Shown: positions 28,910 to 37,994, counted from the first letter of the stretch. The stretch is 64,000 nt of DNA from Hydrocarboniphaga effusa AP103 (GCF_000271305.1 NZ_AKGD01000002.1:310001-374000); one strand, 5' to 3'. Made by a program: numbers and translations. The notes: generated by a model not told the origin, from the letters alone.

Positions 28910-29566
28910 TCAGGTGGCGAGCGCGTGCTGAGCCTGCATGCGCCGGTACTGCACGAGCGCGACGATGAACAGCAGCGGCAGCGACATTTCGACGCCCTCT
29001 TCGAGCGCGGCCACCACCAGTCCCCAGCTCTGCGGCAGGTGGTGGCCCGTGAGGTCCCGGGTGAAGGCCTCGGCCTTGTCGAGGCCCTTGGTCACCGTGG
29101 TGGTGACGAAGCCCAGCAGCGCGCTGCACATCCAGTCCTGTCGCAGAGCACCGTGGCGCATCGCGCGCAGACCGGCGAGCAGCACATCGATCAGCAGGGC
29201 CAGGATCGCGATCGCCAACGCGCCGACGAGCAGCTTCTGCGCGATCGGCGCGGGCGTCTTGAGGTAGTAGTGCGATTTGAAAATGCTCATGCCGGTGATG
29301 GCGGTGTGCAGATCGAGCTCGCGCGCGCAGCCGAGAAATCCGGCGATGCCGCAGCTGATCAGCCGGCGCGGTCCCCGCTTCGCGCTCAGCAGGCACAGCA
29401 CGCCGAGCACCGCCCAGAGCACGGCGCTGAGCACTTCGAACGGGCCTTGTTCCGAGAACAGCCAGCGCATCTGCTGCCAGCTCAGCAGCCACGGCAGCGG
29501 AAGCAGCAGCAGGATGTAGGCGAACTCGGCGAGCAATACGCTGCGAAAGCGCAGGAAAATAGGCAC
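28910..29566 (-). CDS. Polytopic membrane protein of unknown function, tandem copy 1
   Basis: 218 aa from the GTG at 29566, which aligns with the start of the neighbouring copy and has AGAGG upstream. A TTG at 29617 would add 17 non-conserved residues. Closely related along its whole length to the gene at 28137-28817, and the DNA is near identical in places (compare 28190-28250 with 28940-29000), so the pair is a fairly recent tandem duplication. Same hydrophobic profile and same CARELDLHTAITG and LEEGVEMSLPLL motifs. Lies 54 bases after the GT4 gene at 29621. Confidence 0.78.
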   Translation of the reverse strand: MPIFLRFRSVLLAEFAYILLLLPLPWLLSWQQMRWLFSEQGPFEVLSAVLWAVLGVLCLLSAKRGPRRLISCGIAGFLGCARELDLHTAITGMSIFKSHYYLKTPAPIAQKLLVGALAIAILALLIDVLLAGLRAMRHGALRQDWMCSALLGFVTTTVTKGLDKAEAFTRDLTGHHLPQSWGLVVAALEEGVEMSLPLLFIVALVQYRRMQAQHALAT

Positions 29567-29620
29567 GAGCGGGCCTCTGTTGTTATGTGTCGTGATGTGC
29601 TGCCAATGCGCCTGCAACCG

Positions 29621-30718
29621 CTATGGCGTGGCGCGGCGCTCGCGATAGACCGCCAGGTTTCCGTCGACCATCGTGTCGACCGAGAAGGCTTCGGCGATCA
29701 GCCGTGGGCCGCCATCGGCGAGGCGACGGCGCAACTCGGGTTGCGCGATCAGCTCATCGAGCGTCTCTTGCAGGTGCTGCGCATCGCCCGGCGGCACGAG
29801 CCGGCCGTTGAGGCCGTCGCGCACGGCCTCGGGCATGCCGCCCGCACGGCTCGCGATGATCGGCACGCCGGCCGCCGAGGCCTGCAGCAGCGAGACGCCG
29901 AGGCCTTCCATGAGCGCCGGATGCACGAGCAGATCGAGGCAGCCGACCCAGCGCGTCAGATCGCGCCGGAAGCCCGCGAAATGCACCGGCACCGCGAGCG
30001 AGCGCGATTCGGCTTCGAGCGCGGCGCGCAACGGGCCCTGGCCGAAGATCACGATCGCGAGCTTCTGCGTCGTGCGGCGGCGCGCGAGCGCTTCGAACAG
30101 CACGCGGTGGCCCTTGCGCTCGATCAGCTGTGCGACCACGCCGATGATGATCGCATCGGAATCGACGCCGAATTCGGCGCAGAAGGCTGCGCGCGATTCG
30201 GGCTGCGTCCACGGTGCGGCATCGACGGCCGAGCGCACCACGCGCACGCGCGCAGGCTCCACGCCTTCGGACAGCAGCACGTCGGCAATGCCCTGCGAAA
30301 TGCAGATCACGCGATCGAACAGCTGGTACTTGAGACGCGCCAGCCACGGCGCTTCGGGGTTGTCGACGCGTCGCGACAGGATCGCGCGCACGCCGGCTTT
30401 GCGCGCCGCCAGACCGCCGAGCACGTCGGCGCCGCGGCGGCTGTGCAGATGCACCAGATCGGGCCGCTCGGCTCGCAGCACGCGCGCCAGGCGAAACACG
30501 AAGCCGATGTCCGCGTCGCCCGAGCAAGGCACTTCGATCACCTTCACGGCGCTGCCCGCGAAGTGCTGGCCGATCGCCGCGCCGGGCGGGCAGACCAGCA
30601 CGTTGTCGACGCCGCGGTCGGCGAGCCCGGCCAGCAGATAGGCGACCTGCTGGGCGCCGCCGTAGAGATGCAGGCCGGTTTCGACGTGGACGATCTTCAT
30701 GCGCTCAGTGCGGCTCAT
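29621..30718 (-). CDS. Glycosyltransferase family 4 (LPS core type)
   Basis: 365 aa, ATG at 30718 overlapping the upstream GT9 stop. An internal ATG at 30700 (MKIVHVETGLHLYGGAQQV) is equally plausible and better fits the family. Donor domain: IGVVAQLIERKGHRVLFEAL, IFGQGPLRAAL, FAGFRRDLTRWVGCLDLLVHPALMEGLGVSLLQASAAGVPIIASRAGG and LVPPGDAQHL. Probably adds a core or O-chain sugar after the heptosyltransferase-like GT9. Confidence 0.9.
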   Translation of the reverse strand: MSRTERMKIVHVETGLHLYGGAQQVAYLLAGLADRGVDNVLVCPPGAAIGQHFAGSAVKVIEVPCSGDADIGFVFRLARVLRAERPDLVHLHSRRGADVLGGLAARKAGVRAILSRRVDNPEAPWLARLKYQLFDRVICISQGIADVLLSEGVEPARVRVVRSAVDAAPWTQPESRAAFCAEFGVDSDAIIIGVVAQLIERKGHRVLFEALARRRTTQKLAIVIFGQGPLRAALEAESRSLAVPVHFAGFRRDLTRWVGCLDLLVHPALMEGLGVSLLQASAAGVPIIASRAGGMPEAVRDGLNGRLVPPGDAQHLQETLDELIAQPELRRRLADGGPRLIAEAFSVDTMVDGNLAVYRERRATP

Positions 30719-31752
30719 GCGCGGCTCAACAATTCACGCGCGGCCGCCGCGACGCGCAAGGGCGTGATGCCGCGCAGGCAGTCGAAGCGTCCGTTGCAGG
30801 TCGGGTGGCGCTTGCACGGCGCGCAGGGCAGGGCGTCGTAGATCACCTCGAGCGGCGACTCCGCGCCTTGAAGATACGGACAGGTGGAGCCGAACAGCGC
30901 GAGCGTCGGCCGGCGCACCGCGGTGCCGATGTGCGTGAGCCCGGTGTCGACGCCGATGACGAGCCCGGCCTGCGCGATCCAGGCCGGCAGGTCTGCGAGC
31001 CTGGTACGCCCGGCGAGATTCACCACCGGCACTGGGCTCGCGTCGACGATGCGCTGCGCCGCCTCGACGTCGGCCGGGCCGCCCAGGATCGCGCAGCGAT
31101 GGCCGGCCTCGAACAGAAGCGATGCGAGCTCGGGCCAGTAATCCTCCATCCAGTGCTTCTGCGGCCGCGTCGTGAACGGGCACAGGGCGATGAAGCCCGC
31201 TTGCAGTCCGTGCCCGGCGAGCGCCTCGCGGGCCCGCTGCGCGGCCTCGTCGCGCACGATCAGCGTCGGCGGCGGCGCGGGCTCGCCCGTGATCGCCTCG
31301 GCCAGGAAGCGATACTCCGAGGCGATGTCGCGAATGTCCCCGCCCTTGGGCAGTACATGCTCGAGCACGAAGCCGAGCGGCTCCTTCGACGCAAAACCGA
31401 TGCGCGTCGCCCCGGGCGCCAGCGCGGCGAGCAGCCGCGACTTGGCGAGCCCCTGCGCATCGATCACCCAATCGAAGCGGCGGGGCGCGAGTTCGCGGCG
31501 CAATCCCAGCCAGGCTCGGGGCGATCGGTAGATTTCTGCGGGAACAGCGATCACGTCGTCGATGCGCGGATCGCCGCTCAGGATCGAGGCGAAACCGGCC
31601 TGCGCGAGCCAGCCGATATGCGCCTGCGGCCAGCGCGCACGCAGCCCCGCGAGCAGGGACGTGGCGAACACGAGGTCACCGAGCGCGGAGAGCCGCACGA
31701 TGAGAATGCGCGGCTGGCTGCCGCGACAGCTGAGCGTTTGGGCGAGGGCCAA
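30715..31752 (-). CDS. Heptosyltransferase-like glycosyltransferase family 9
   Basis: About 345 aa. The conserved core begins RILIVRLSALGDLVFATSLLAGLRARWP, as in WaaC/WaaF, and contains ALCPFTTRPQKHWMEDYWPEL, CAILGGPADVEAA and the donor-site VIGVDTGLTHIGTAVRRPTLALFGST. Transfers heptose or another sugar to the LPS inner core. No ATG or GTG lies upstream of the conserved start. The TTG at 31752 adds 15 residues before it and is my choice, with low certainty for the exact codon. C-terminal Cys cluster (PCAPCKRHPTC...C) is common in this group. Divergent from ilvE. Confidence 0.85.
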   Translation of the reverse strand: MALAQTLSCRGSQPRILIVRLSALGDLVFATSLLAGLRARWPQAHIGWLAQAGFASILSGDPRIDDVIAVPAEIYRSPRAWLGLRRELAPRRFDWVIDAQGLAKSRLLAALAPGATRIGFASKEPLGFVLEHVLPKGGDIRDIASEYRFLAEAITGEPAPPPTLIVRDEAAQRAREALAGHGLQAGFIALCPFTTRPQKHWMEDYWPELASLLFEAGHRCAILGGPADVEAAQRIVDASPVPVVNLAGRTRLADLPAWIAQAGLVIGVDTGLTHIGTAVRRPTLALFGSTCPYLQGAESPLEVIYDALPCAPCKRHPTCNGRFDCLRGITPLRVAAAARELLSRA

Positions 31753-31781
31753 AGCGGCGGGCGTCGTCGGGGGCGGGCGCC

Positions 31782-31787
31782 TATAAT
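31782..31787 (+). promoter_or_regulatory. Possible -10 element of ilvE
   Basis: A perfect TATAAT stands out in GC-rich DNA 82 bases before the ilvE start codon, in the divergent gap between the GT9 gene and ilvE. No convincing -35 hexamer lies 16-18 bases upstream. Confidence 0.4.
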
Positions 31788-31869
31788 AGCCGCCGCTCGC
31801 AGGCCGACCTCGACAGATCAAGGGCCGCGGCATCCCGAACACCCCCACGAACACACAGGATTCCCGGTC

Positions 31870-32790
31870 ATGAGCTTTTCCGATCGCGACGGCTACATCT
31901 GGTACGACGGCAAGATGGTGCCCTGGCGCGAAGCCACCACGCACACGCTGACCTACACGCTGCACTACGGCGCCGGCTGCTTCGAAGGCGTGCGCGCCTA
32001 CGAGACCTCCAAGGGCACCGCGATCTTCCGTCTGAAGGAACACACGCGCCGCCTGTTCAACAGCGCCAAGATCATCGGCATGGCGATGCCCTTCAGCGAG
32101 GACGAGCTCAACGAGGCCCAGCTCGAAGTGCTGCGCGCGAACAAGCTCAAGGAGGCCTACCTGCGTCCGATGGTGTTCTACGGCAGCGAAGGCATGGGCC
32201 TGCGCGCCGCCGGCCTCAAGACCCACGTGATCGTCGCTGCCTGGACCTGGGGCAGCTACCTGGGTGCCGAGAACATGGAGCGCGGCATCCGCGTCAAGAC
32301 CAGCTCGTTCCAGCGCCAGTACGTCAATGCGGCGGTCTGCCGCGCCAAGGCCAACGCCAACTACCTCAATTCGTCGATGGCCTTGAACGAGGTGCTCAAG
32401 GACGGCTACGACGAAGCGCTGATGCTCGATCCGGAAGGCTTCGTCGCCGAAGGCTCGGCCGAGAACATCTTCGTCGTCACCGACGGCGTCATCAGCACGC
32501 CGGACGTCACCTCGGCGCTCGACGGCATCACGCGCCGCACGGTCATGAAGCTCGCCGAGGACCTCGGCTACAAGGTGCGCGAGCGCCGCATCACGCGCGA
32601 CGAGATCTACGTCGCCGACGAGGCCTTCTTCACCGGCACCGCGGCCGAAGTCACGCCGATCCGCGAGCTCGACAATCGCGCGATCGGCAGCGGCTCGCGC
32701 GGCCCGATCACGCAGAAGCTGCAGGCCACCTACCTCGCCCAGGTCAAGGGCCAGCGCGAGGAGTATCCGGAGTGGCTCAGCCACATCTGA
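31870..32790 (+). CDS. ilvE: Branched-chain amino acid aminotransferase
   Basis: 306 aa. PLP enzyme for the last step of Val, Leu and Ile synthesis. Class IV aminotransferase features: the start YIWYDGKMVPW, LHYGAGCFEGVRAYET, the PLP lysine in CRAKANANYLNSS, EGSAENIFVVTDG and the C-terminal FFTGTAAEVTPIRELD. The ATG at 31870 gives the normal start; the long upstream reading frame is antisense to the GT9 gene and is rejected. Monocistronic, closed by a two-way terminator. Confidence 0.97.
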   Translation: MSFSDRDGYIWYDGKMVPWREATTHTLTYTLHYGAGCFEGVRAYETSKGTAIFRLKEHTRRLFNSAKIIGMAMPFSEDELNEAQLEVLRANKLKEAYLRPMVFYGSEGMGLRAAGLKTHVIVAAWTWGSYLGAENMERGIRVKTSSFQRQYVNAAVCRAKANANYLNSSMALNEVLKDGYDEALMLDPEGFVAEGSAENIFVVTDGVISTPDVTSALDGITRRTVMKLAEDLGYKVRERRITRDEIYVADEAFFTGTAAEVTPIRELDNRAIGSGSRGPITQKLQATYLAQVKGQREEYPEWLSHI

Positions 32791-32809
32791 GCGGCCTGCC
32801 GATGTAGAG

Positions 32810-32857
32810 AACGCCCCGTCCGCGATGGTGATGATCGCGGACGGGGCGTTTTCGTTT
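32810..32857. terminator. Bidirectional terminator between ilvE and a GT4 gene
   Basis: Perfect 17-base stem (32810-32826 and 32834-32850) with a 7-base loop, followed by TTCGTTT on the plus strand. It serves ilvE and can also stop transcription from the convergent gene at 32878-33990. Confidence 0.92.
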
Positions 32858-32877
32858 GCGCGCTCCGGAACGCTCGC

Positions 32878-33990
32878 TCAGGTCTGCAGCGGAGGCAGCG
32901 CCCGCGGCGGCTCGAGCTTCCGCCGGCGCGAGTCGATCGCCTCGCTGTAGACGGCCACGGTGCGCCGGATCATCGCCTCGTCGGTGAACTCGCGCTCGTA
33001 GCGCTCGCGCGCCGCGGCCCCGAGCCGCTCGCCGAGGCCGGGTTCGTCGCGCAGCCGGCGGATCGCGCTCGCCAGGCCGGCGACCGACTCGGGCTCGGCG
33101 AGCAGGCCGGTCACGCCGTCGACGATCATCTCGGCATTGCCGTCGACGGCGGTCGCGATCACCGGCTTGCCGACCGATGCGGCCTCGATCAGCGTGAGGC
33201 TGAAGCCTTCCTGGCGCGACGGCGCGAGCACGAAATCGAAGCTCGCCATCAGCGGACCGACGTCGTGGCGTTCGCCGAGAAAGCGCAGCCGGTGGGCCAC
33301 GCCGAGGGATTCGGCGAGTTCGCGCACCTGCCGGCCCCAGCGCGTGCGATCGGGGCCGACGACGACGAGGAAGAAGTTGTGCAGGTCGGCATGCTCGGCC
33401 ATCAGGCGGACGATCAGGTCGTGGCCTTTCTGCGACACCAGGCGCGAGACCATGCCGCCGATCAGCGCATCGGGCGGCAGGTCGAGTTCGGCGCGCAGCT
33501 CGGGCGCGTTGCCGATGCCCGGCAGCAGATCGACGACGCCGTTGTAGACCACGCGGATCTTGCGCTCCGCGCGCCCGTGTTCAACCAGCGTGCGGCGTAC
33601 CGAATCGGAGACCGCGATGATGCGCCGGGCCGCGCCGAAGAAGCGCCAGGAGCGCGGCGAATGCGCGGTCGCGACCGCGGGCAGGCGGGCGATGAGCCCG
33701 GCCATCGCCGCGTAATGCGAGCCGCGCTGCGAATGCCCGTGCAGCAGGTCGGCGCCGAAGTCGCCCGCGTAGCGGGCCAGGCGCAGCATCGATGGCAGGT
33801 CCAGATAGCCGCGCATGCGCAGATCGAGCATCGGCAGCCCGAGCTCGGCGACCCGCCGGCCGAGCCAGCCCTTGGCCGGCCCCGCGTAAGCGACCTCGTG
33901 CCCGCGCGCGCGCAACCCCTGCATGAGCGCCATCGCATGGCGCTCGACACCGCCGACGGTGCGCGTGTGGATGACGAGGAGGATTTTCAT
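32878..33990 (-). CDS. Glycosyltransferase family 4
   Basis: 370 aa from the ATG at 33990 (MKILLVIHTRTVGGVERHAMAL), with AGGAGG-like sequence just upstream on the minus strand. The longer reading to 34185 would run through the repeat element at 34004-34116. Donor domain: GGMVSRLVSQKGHDLIVRL, VVVGPDRTRWGRQV, FLGERHDVGPLMASFDFVLAPSRQEGFSLTLIEAASVGKPVIATAVDGNAEMI. Likely works in LPS or capsule assembly together with the neighbouring GT9/GT4 genes and hldE, from which it diverges. Confidence 0.9.
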   Translation of the reverse strand: MKILLVIHTRTVGGVERHAMALMQGLRARGHEVAYAGPAKGWLGRRVAELGLPMLDLRMRGYLDLPSMLRLARYAGDFGADLLHGHSQRGSHYAAMAGLIARLPAVATAHSPRSWRFFGAARRIIAVSDSVRRTLVEHGRAERKIRVVYNGVVDLLPGIGNAPELRAELDLPPDALIGGMVSRLVSQKGHDLIVRLMAEHADLHNFFLVVVGPDRTRWGRQVRELAESLGVAHRLRFLGERHDVGPLMASFDFVLAPSRQEGFSLTLIEAASVGKPVIATAVDGNAEMIVDGVTGLLAEPESVAGLASAIRRLRDEPGLGERLGAAARERYEREFTDEAMIRRTVAVYSEAIDSRRRKLEPPRALPPLQT

Positions 33991-34003
33991 GGGCGGACTA
34001 TAT

Positions 34004-34116
34004 GACGGGAGATGGGGAACGGGAGACGTAGAAGCGGCGGCTGTGGCGAAATCGCTTGGGTGGGACATCGGTAAGACTTTTTCCTTGCGTCTCCCGTCCC
34101 CGTCTCCCGTCTCCCG
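34004..34116. repeat. Full GGGAGACG-type inverted repeat element (copy A)
   Basis: Left arm 34004-34028 is built of GACGGGAGA(T/C)-like units. The right arm 34088-34116 is its near-perfect inverse, with about 59 bases between. The interior next to the left arm (TAGAAGC) is the same as the inverse of the interior of copy B at 62474-62574, so the two are one element family, not chance purine runs. It fills most of the divergent gap between the GT4 gene and hldE. Confidence 0.8.
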
Positions 34117-34159
34117 GTCTGTTGTACCCTCGCCAGCCCATGCCCGAGACGAGCTTTTC

Positions 34160-35599
34160 ATGAGTCTGCTGCCGCGCTTCGCCAAGGCCCGCGTGCTCGT
34201 GGTCGGGGACGTGATGCTCGATCGCTACTGGACCGGCAGCACCTCGCGCATCTCACCCGAAGCGCCGGTGCCGGTGGTGCGCGTGAGCCGCGATCAGGCG
34301 CGTCCGGGCGGCGCGGCCAACGTGGCGCTCAACCTCGCGGCGCTGGGCGTGCAGACGCGCCTGCTCGGCGTGATCGGCGCGGACGAAGCCGGCGCGGTGC
34401 TGCGCGAACGCGTCGCCGAAGCCTCGATCGCCGCGCACTGGATCGAAGCGCCGACGCATCCCACCATCACCAAGCTGCGCGTGCTCTCGCGCAACCAGCA
34501 GGTGATCCGGCTCGACTTCGAAGAATCGTTCGCCGCGGGCGATGCCTTCGCGCGCGAAGACTTCTCCAGGGCTTTCGACGCGCTGCTGCCGCAGGTCGAC
34601 GCGGTGCTGCTGTCCGATTACGGCAAGGGCACGCTGGCGCAGGTGCAGGCGCTGATCGAGGCTTGCCGGCGCGCCGGCAAGCCCGTCACGGTCGATCCCA
34701 AGGGCAGCGATTACGCGCGCTATCGCGGGGCCACGCTGCTGACGCCGAACGTGCCCGAGCTCGAAGCCGTGGTCGGCGCCTGTGCGGACGAGGCTACGTT
34801 GGTCGCCAAGGGCGAAGCGCTGCTGCACGAGTTGCAACTGCAGGCGCTGCTCGTCACGCGCAGCGAAAAGGGCATGACGTTGTTGCGCGTCGATGCGGCG
34901 CCGCTGCATCTGCCGACGCAGGCGCGCGAAGTGTTCGACGTGACCGGTGCGGGCGACACGGTGATCTCCACGCTCACGGCCGCGCTCGCGGCCGGCGCTG
35001 ATCTCGAACGGGCGGTGACGTTGTCGAACGCCGCGGCCGGCATCACCGTCGGCAAGCTCGGCGCGGCCACGGTGTCGCCGGCCGAACTCGAAGCCACGCT
35101 CGATCCGCACCCGGTCGGCGACAGCGAGGCCGGCATGTTCGACGAGGACGCCTTGCTCGGCTGGATGGAACGCGCGCGCGCGCAAGGCCAGCGCGTGGTG
35201 ATGACCAACGGCTGCTTCGATCTGTTGCACGTCGGCCATCTGCGCTATCTCGAACAGGCGCGCAAGCTCGGCGACCGGCTCATCGTCGCGGTCAACGACG
35301 ACGATTCCGTGCGCCGACTCAAGGGTCCTGCGCGCCCGCTCAACACGGTGGCCGATCGCATGCGCCTGCTGGCCGGGCTCAAGTGCGTCGACGCGGTGGT
35401 GGCCTTCGGCGAAGACACGCCGGCGCGGCTGATCGGCCGCGTGCTGCCCGACATTCTCGTCAAGGGCGGCGATTACACGGTCGAGCAGGTGGCCGGCCAC
35501 GAGGCCGTGGCCGCGGCCGGCGGCCGCACCGTGATCCTCGACTTCTACGACGGTTATTCGACGACCTCGACGATCGCCCGGGCGCAGAAGCCCGTCTGA
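34160..35599 (+). CDS. hldE: Bifunctional heptose-7-phosphate kinase / heptose-1-phosphate adenylyltransferase
   Basis: 479 aa, matching the fused form of the enzyme. Makes ADP-heptose for the LPS inner core. The N-terminal ribokinase-like domain (residues ~1-320) has VVGDVMLDRYWTGSTSRISPEAPVPV, PGGAANVALNLAALG and VFDVTGAGDTV. The C-terminal nucleotidyltransferase domain (residues ~345-479) has MTNGCFDLLHVGHLRYLEQAR and VNDDDSVRRLKGPARPL. Both active sites look intact. The ATG at 34160 is taken; longer upstream reading covers the repeat element. Confidence 0.97.
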   Translation: MSLLPRFAKARVLVVGDVMLDRYWTGSTSRISPEAPVPVVRVSRDQARPGGAANVALNLAALGVQTRLLGVIGADEAGAVLRERVAEASIAAHWIEAPTHPTITKLRVLSRNQQVIRLDFEESFAAGDAFAREDFSRAFDALLPQVDAVLLSDYGKGTLAQVQALIEACRRAGKPVTVDPKGSDYARYRGATLLTPNVPELEAVVGACADEATLVAKGEALLHELQLQALLVTRSEKGMTLLRVDAAPLHLPTQAREVFDVTGAGDTVISTLTAALAAGADLERAVTLSNAAAGITVGKLGAATVSPAELEATLDPHPVGDSEAGMFDEDALLGWMERARAQGQRVVMTNGCFDLLHVGHLRYLEQARKLGDRLIVAVNDDDSVRRLKGPARPLNTVADRMRLLAGLKCVDAVVAFGEDTPARLIGRVLPDILVKGGDYTVEQVAGHEAVAAAGGRTVILDFYDGYSTTSTIARAQKPV

Positions 35600-35709
35600 T
35601 CCGCGAGACTCCGGGCTCGCACAGCTGAACGGCGGGTCTTGGGAAGATTGACCTAGTCCGCGCAACAGAAGCGAAATTCCTACTTCACCGTCGATGGCGC
35701 CGCGTTTTA

Positions 35710-37656
35710 ATGGACCAATCGTTTGGGTGGAGATGCAGCATGGATGGTAGCCACGCTCCCTGGAGCCTGCTGTTCAAGAACGCTTTGGTGTTCGACGGAA
35801 CCGATGCCGCGCCGCGCGTGCAGGACGTCGCGGTGGCCGATGGGCGCATCGCCGCGATCGGCGCCGATCTGCCGGCCGCGCAGGCCACGCAAACCGTCGA
35901 TGCGAGCGGCCGCTGGCTGATGCCCGGCCTGCTCGACATCCACACGCATTTCGATCTCGAAGTCGAACTCGAACCCGGCCTGCCCGAAGCCGTGCGCCAC
36001 GGCACGACGACCGTCGTCGTCGCCAACTGCTCGCTGGGCCTGGCGTTCGGCGCACTGCGCCGCGACGGCGCCGATCCGATCGTCGACTGCTTCGCGCGCG
36101 TCGAGAACGTGCCCAAGACCGTGCTGAGCAAGGTGGCCGACATCGTCGACTGGAACGATTCGGCCGACTATCTCGCGCACTTCGATTGCAAGGCGCTCGG
36201 CCCCAACGTGGCGCCGATGATTCCGCATTCGATGCTGCGCATCGAGGTGATGGGCCTGCAGGCTTCGATCACGCGCGATCCGAGTTCGGCCGAGCTCGCG
36301 CGCATGGAAGCGCTCGTCGAGAAAGGCATGCGCGAGGGCTACATCGGTTTTTCCACCGACGCGCTGCCGTTTCACTACCTCGCCAACGAGCCGAACACGC
36401 GCAAGCAGATTCCGACGCAGTTCGCCGGCTACGGCGAGCTCAAGCGGCTCACCCACGTCGTGCGGCGCTGGGGCCGCGTCTGGCAGGCCACGCCGCCGAA
36501 GGACGACAAGCTCGCGATCATCCGCAACTTCCTGCTGACTTCGGGCCTGCTGTTCGGCCGCACGCTCAAGACCACCGCGGTCGCGGCGATGGAGTTCAAC
36601 ACCAATCGCTCGCTGCTGCCGATGGCGATGATGCTGTCGCGCATCCTGAACTCGAAGCTGCTGCGCGGACGCTTCCGCTTCCAGGCGCTCGCGGCTCCGT
36701 TCCAGACCTGGGCGGACGGCGTCATCACGCCGATCTCCGAAGAAATTCCGTGCCTGCGCGCGCTCAACGAATGCGATCTCGAAGATCGCGCCGCGCGGCT
36801 CGCGATCATGAACGATCCGGCCTGGGTCGCCGACTTCCGCCGCATGTGGAACCAGGGCAAGCGCGGCTTCAACCTCGCGCGCATCGCGCGCTGGCTGCGT
36901 CGCGAGAACAACGTGCTGTCGCGCGACCTGCGCGACATGCGCATCGATCGCGCGCCGATCGCGGAGTGGGCCGGCGAAACCCTGCAGGCGGTGCACGAGC
37001 GCCTGTTGAACTGGCAGCGCAACGGCCAGGGTGCGCGCAGCGAATCCGAGCGCGAGACCTTCGCCTCGTTTGCGCAGTCGCCCGACGATGCGGATTTCCT
37101 CATCCACCTGCTGCGCCGTTTCGACACCGAACTTCGCTGGACCACCATCACCGCGAACGCGGATGCGCGGACGATCAAGCGCCTGCTGTTCGAGCCGCTG
37201 CTGCTGCCGGGCTTCAACGACAGCGGCGCGCACCTGACCAACATGGCCTTCTACGACGGCAACCTGCGCATGCTCAAGATCGCGCAGGAAGACGGTGTGT
37301 CACGCGTGGCGACGGCCGTGCGGCGCCTGACGAGCGAGCCCGCGGAATTCTTCGGACTCGATGCGGGCCGGCTGGAAGTGGGCGCTGCCGCGGATATCGC
37401 GGTGGTCGATCCGCAGGCCTTGAAGCGCTGGAATCCGGAGCGCACGGTGGAATACGTCTGGCGCGAGTGCTTTGCGCATCATCAACTCGTGAACCGGCCT
37501 GATGGCGTGGTCGCGGCCGTGGTCGTGGGCGGCAAGCTGTTGTGGCGCGATGGGGCTTATCTGCCGGTGTTCGGTGTGGAGTCGGCGGGGCGGGTTTTGC
37601 GGCATCGCGAGCATGGGGTAGTGGGGTCTGCTGCTGCTGCTGCGTTGGCGGTTTGA
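35710..37656 (+). CDS. Amidohydrolase, N-acyl-D-amino-acid deacylase family
   Basis: About 648 aa; the start may be the ATG at 35710 or the one at 35740 (MDGSHAPWSLLFKNALVFDGT). Metallo-hydrolase of the D-aminoacylase type. LLFKNALVFDGTDAAPRVQDVAVADGRIAAIG is the typical entry strand set, and LMPGLLDIHTHFDLEVELEP carries the HxH metal ligands. GTTTVVVANCSLGLAF, GFNDSGAHLTNMAFYDG and VGAAADIAVVDP are at the expected places. Substrate by family: N-acyl-D-amino acids. The C-terminus runs into a low-complexity alanine stretch at the edge of the repeat region, so the last ~15 residues may be recent additions. Monocistronic. Confidence 0.88.
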   Translation: MDQSFGWRCSMDGSHAPWSLLFKNALVFDGTDAAPRVQDVAVADGRIAAIGADLPAAQATQTVDASGRWLMPGLLDIHTHFDLEVELEPGLPEAVRHGTTTVVVANCSLGLAFGALRRDGADPIVDCFARVENVPKTVLSKVADIVDWNDSADYLAHFDCKALGPNVAPMIPHSMLRIEVMGLQASITRDPSSAELARMEALVEKGMREGYIGFSTDALPFHYLANEPNTRKQIPTQFAGYGELKRLTHVVRRWGRVWQATPPKDDKLAIIRNFLLTSGLLFGRTLKTTAVAAMEFNTNRSLLPMAMMLSRILNSKLLRGRFRFQALAAPFQTWADGVITPISEEIPCLRALNECDLEDRAARLAIMNDPAWVADFRRMWNQGKRGFNLARIARWLRRENNVLSRDLRDMRIDRAPIAEWAGETLQAVHERLLNWQRNGQGARSESERETFASFAQSPDDADFLIHLLRRFDTELRWTTITANADARTIKRLLFEPLLLPGFNDSGAHLTNMAFYDGNLRMLKIAQEDGVSRVATAVRRLTSEPAEFFGLDAGRLEVGAAADIAVVDPQALKRWNPERTVEYVWRECFAHHQLVNRPDGVVAAVVVGGKLLWRDGAYLPVFGVESAGRVLRHREHGVVGSAAAAALAV

Positions 37657-37704
37657 TCTGTTGTTGTTTTGCTTGCTCGCTTGCGGAGATGGTTTTTGAT
37701 TGTT

Positions 37705-37783
37705 GGGGGGTGCTGTTGTTTCAGTTGTGAGCTGAGGGCTTTTGACCTCGCCGGTCGGGCCTTACTTTCTTTGCTCCTGCAAA
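37705..37783 (+). repeat. Direct repeat copy 1 (GCAAAGAAAG family)
   Basis: 79 bases identical to 37825-37903, exactly 120 bases away. It extends into a hairpin with a perfect 12-base stem at 37763-37774 and 37779-37790 (TACTTTCTTTGC and its inverse). Confidence 0.92.
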
Positions 37784-37824
37784 GAAAGTAAGCAAAGAAA
37801 GCAGGCCCCGAAGTCCGCGCCCGT

Positions 37825-37903
37825 GGGGGGTGCTGTTGTTTCAGTTGTGAGCTGAGGGCTTTTGACCTCGCCGGTCGGGCCTTACTTTCTTTGCTCCTGC
37901 AAA
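37825..37903 (+). repeat. Direct repeat copy 2, lacking the second hairpin arm
   Basis: 79 bases identical to copy 1. The match stops just after TCCTGCAAA, so the GAAAGTA half of the hairpin is missing and unrelated sequence follows. Confidence 0.92.
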
Positions 37904-37970
37904 TCAGGGAACACACCTCGTAAATTGCACACTGCCCAAGAGCGCTCCCTCACCCGGCGCTGACGCGCCA

Positions 37971-37994
37971 CCCTCTCCCGCTCGCGGGAGAGGG
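37971..37994. repeat. CCCTCTCCCG/CGGGAGAGGG hairpin
   Basis: Perfect 10-base stem with a CTCG loop, embedded in CTCCCTCACCCGGCGC. This resembles the short intergenic hairpin repeats common in many Proteobacteria. Confidence 0.75.
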
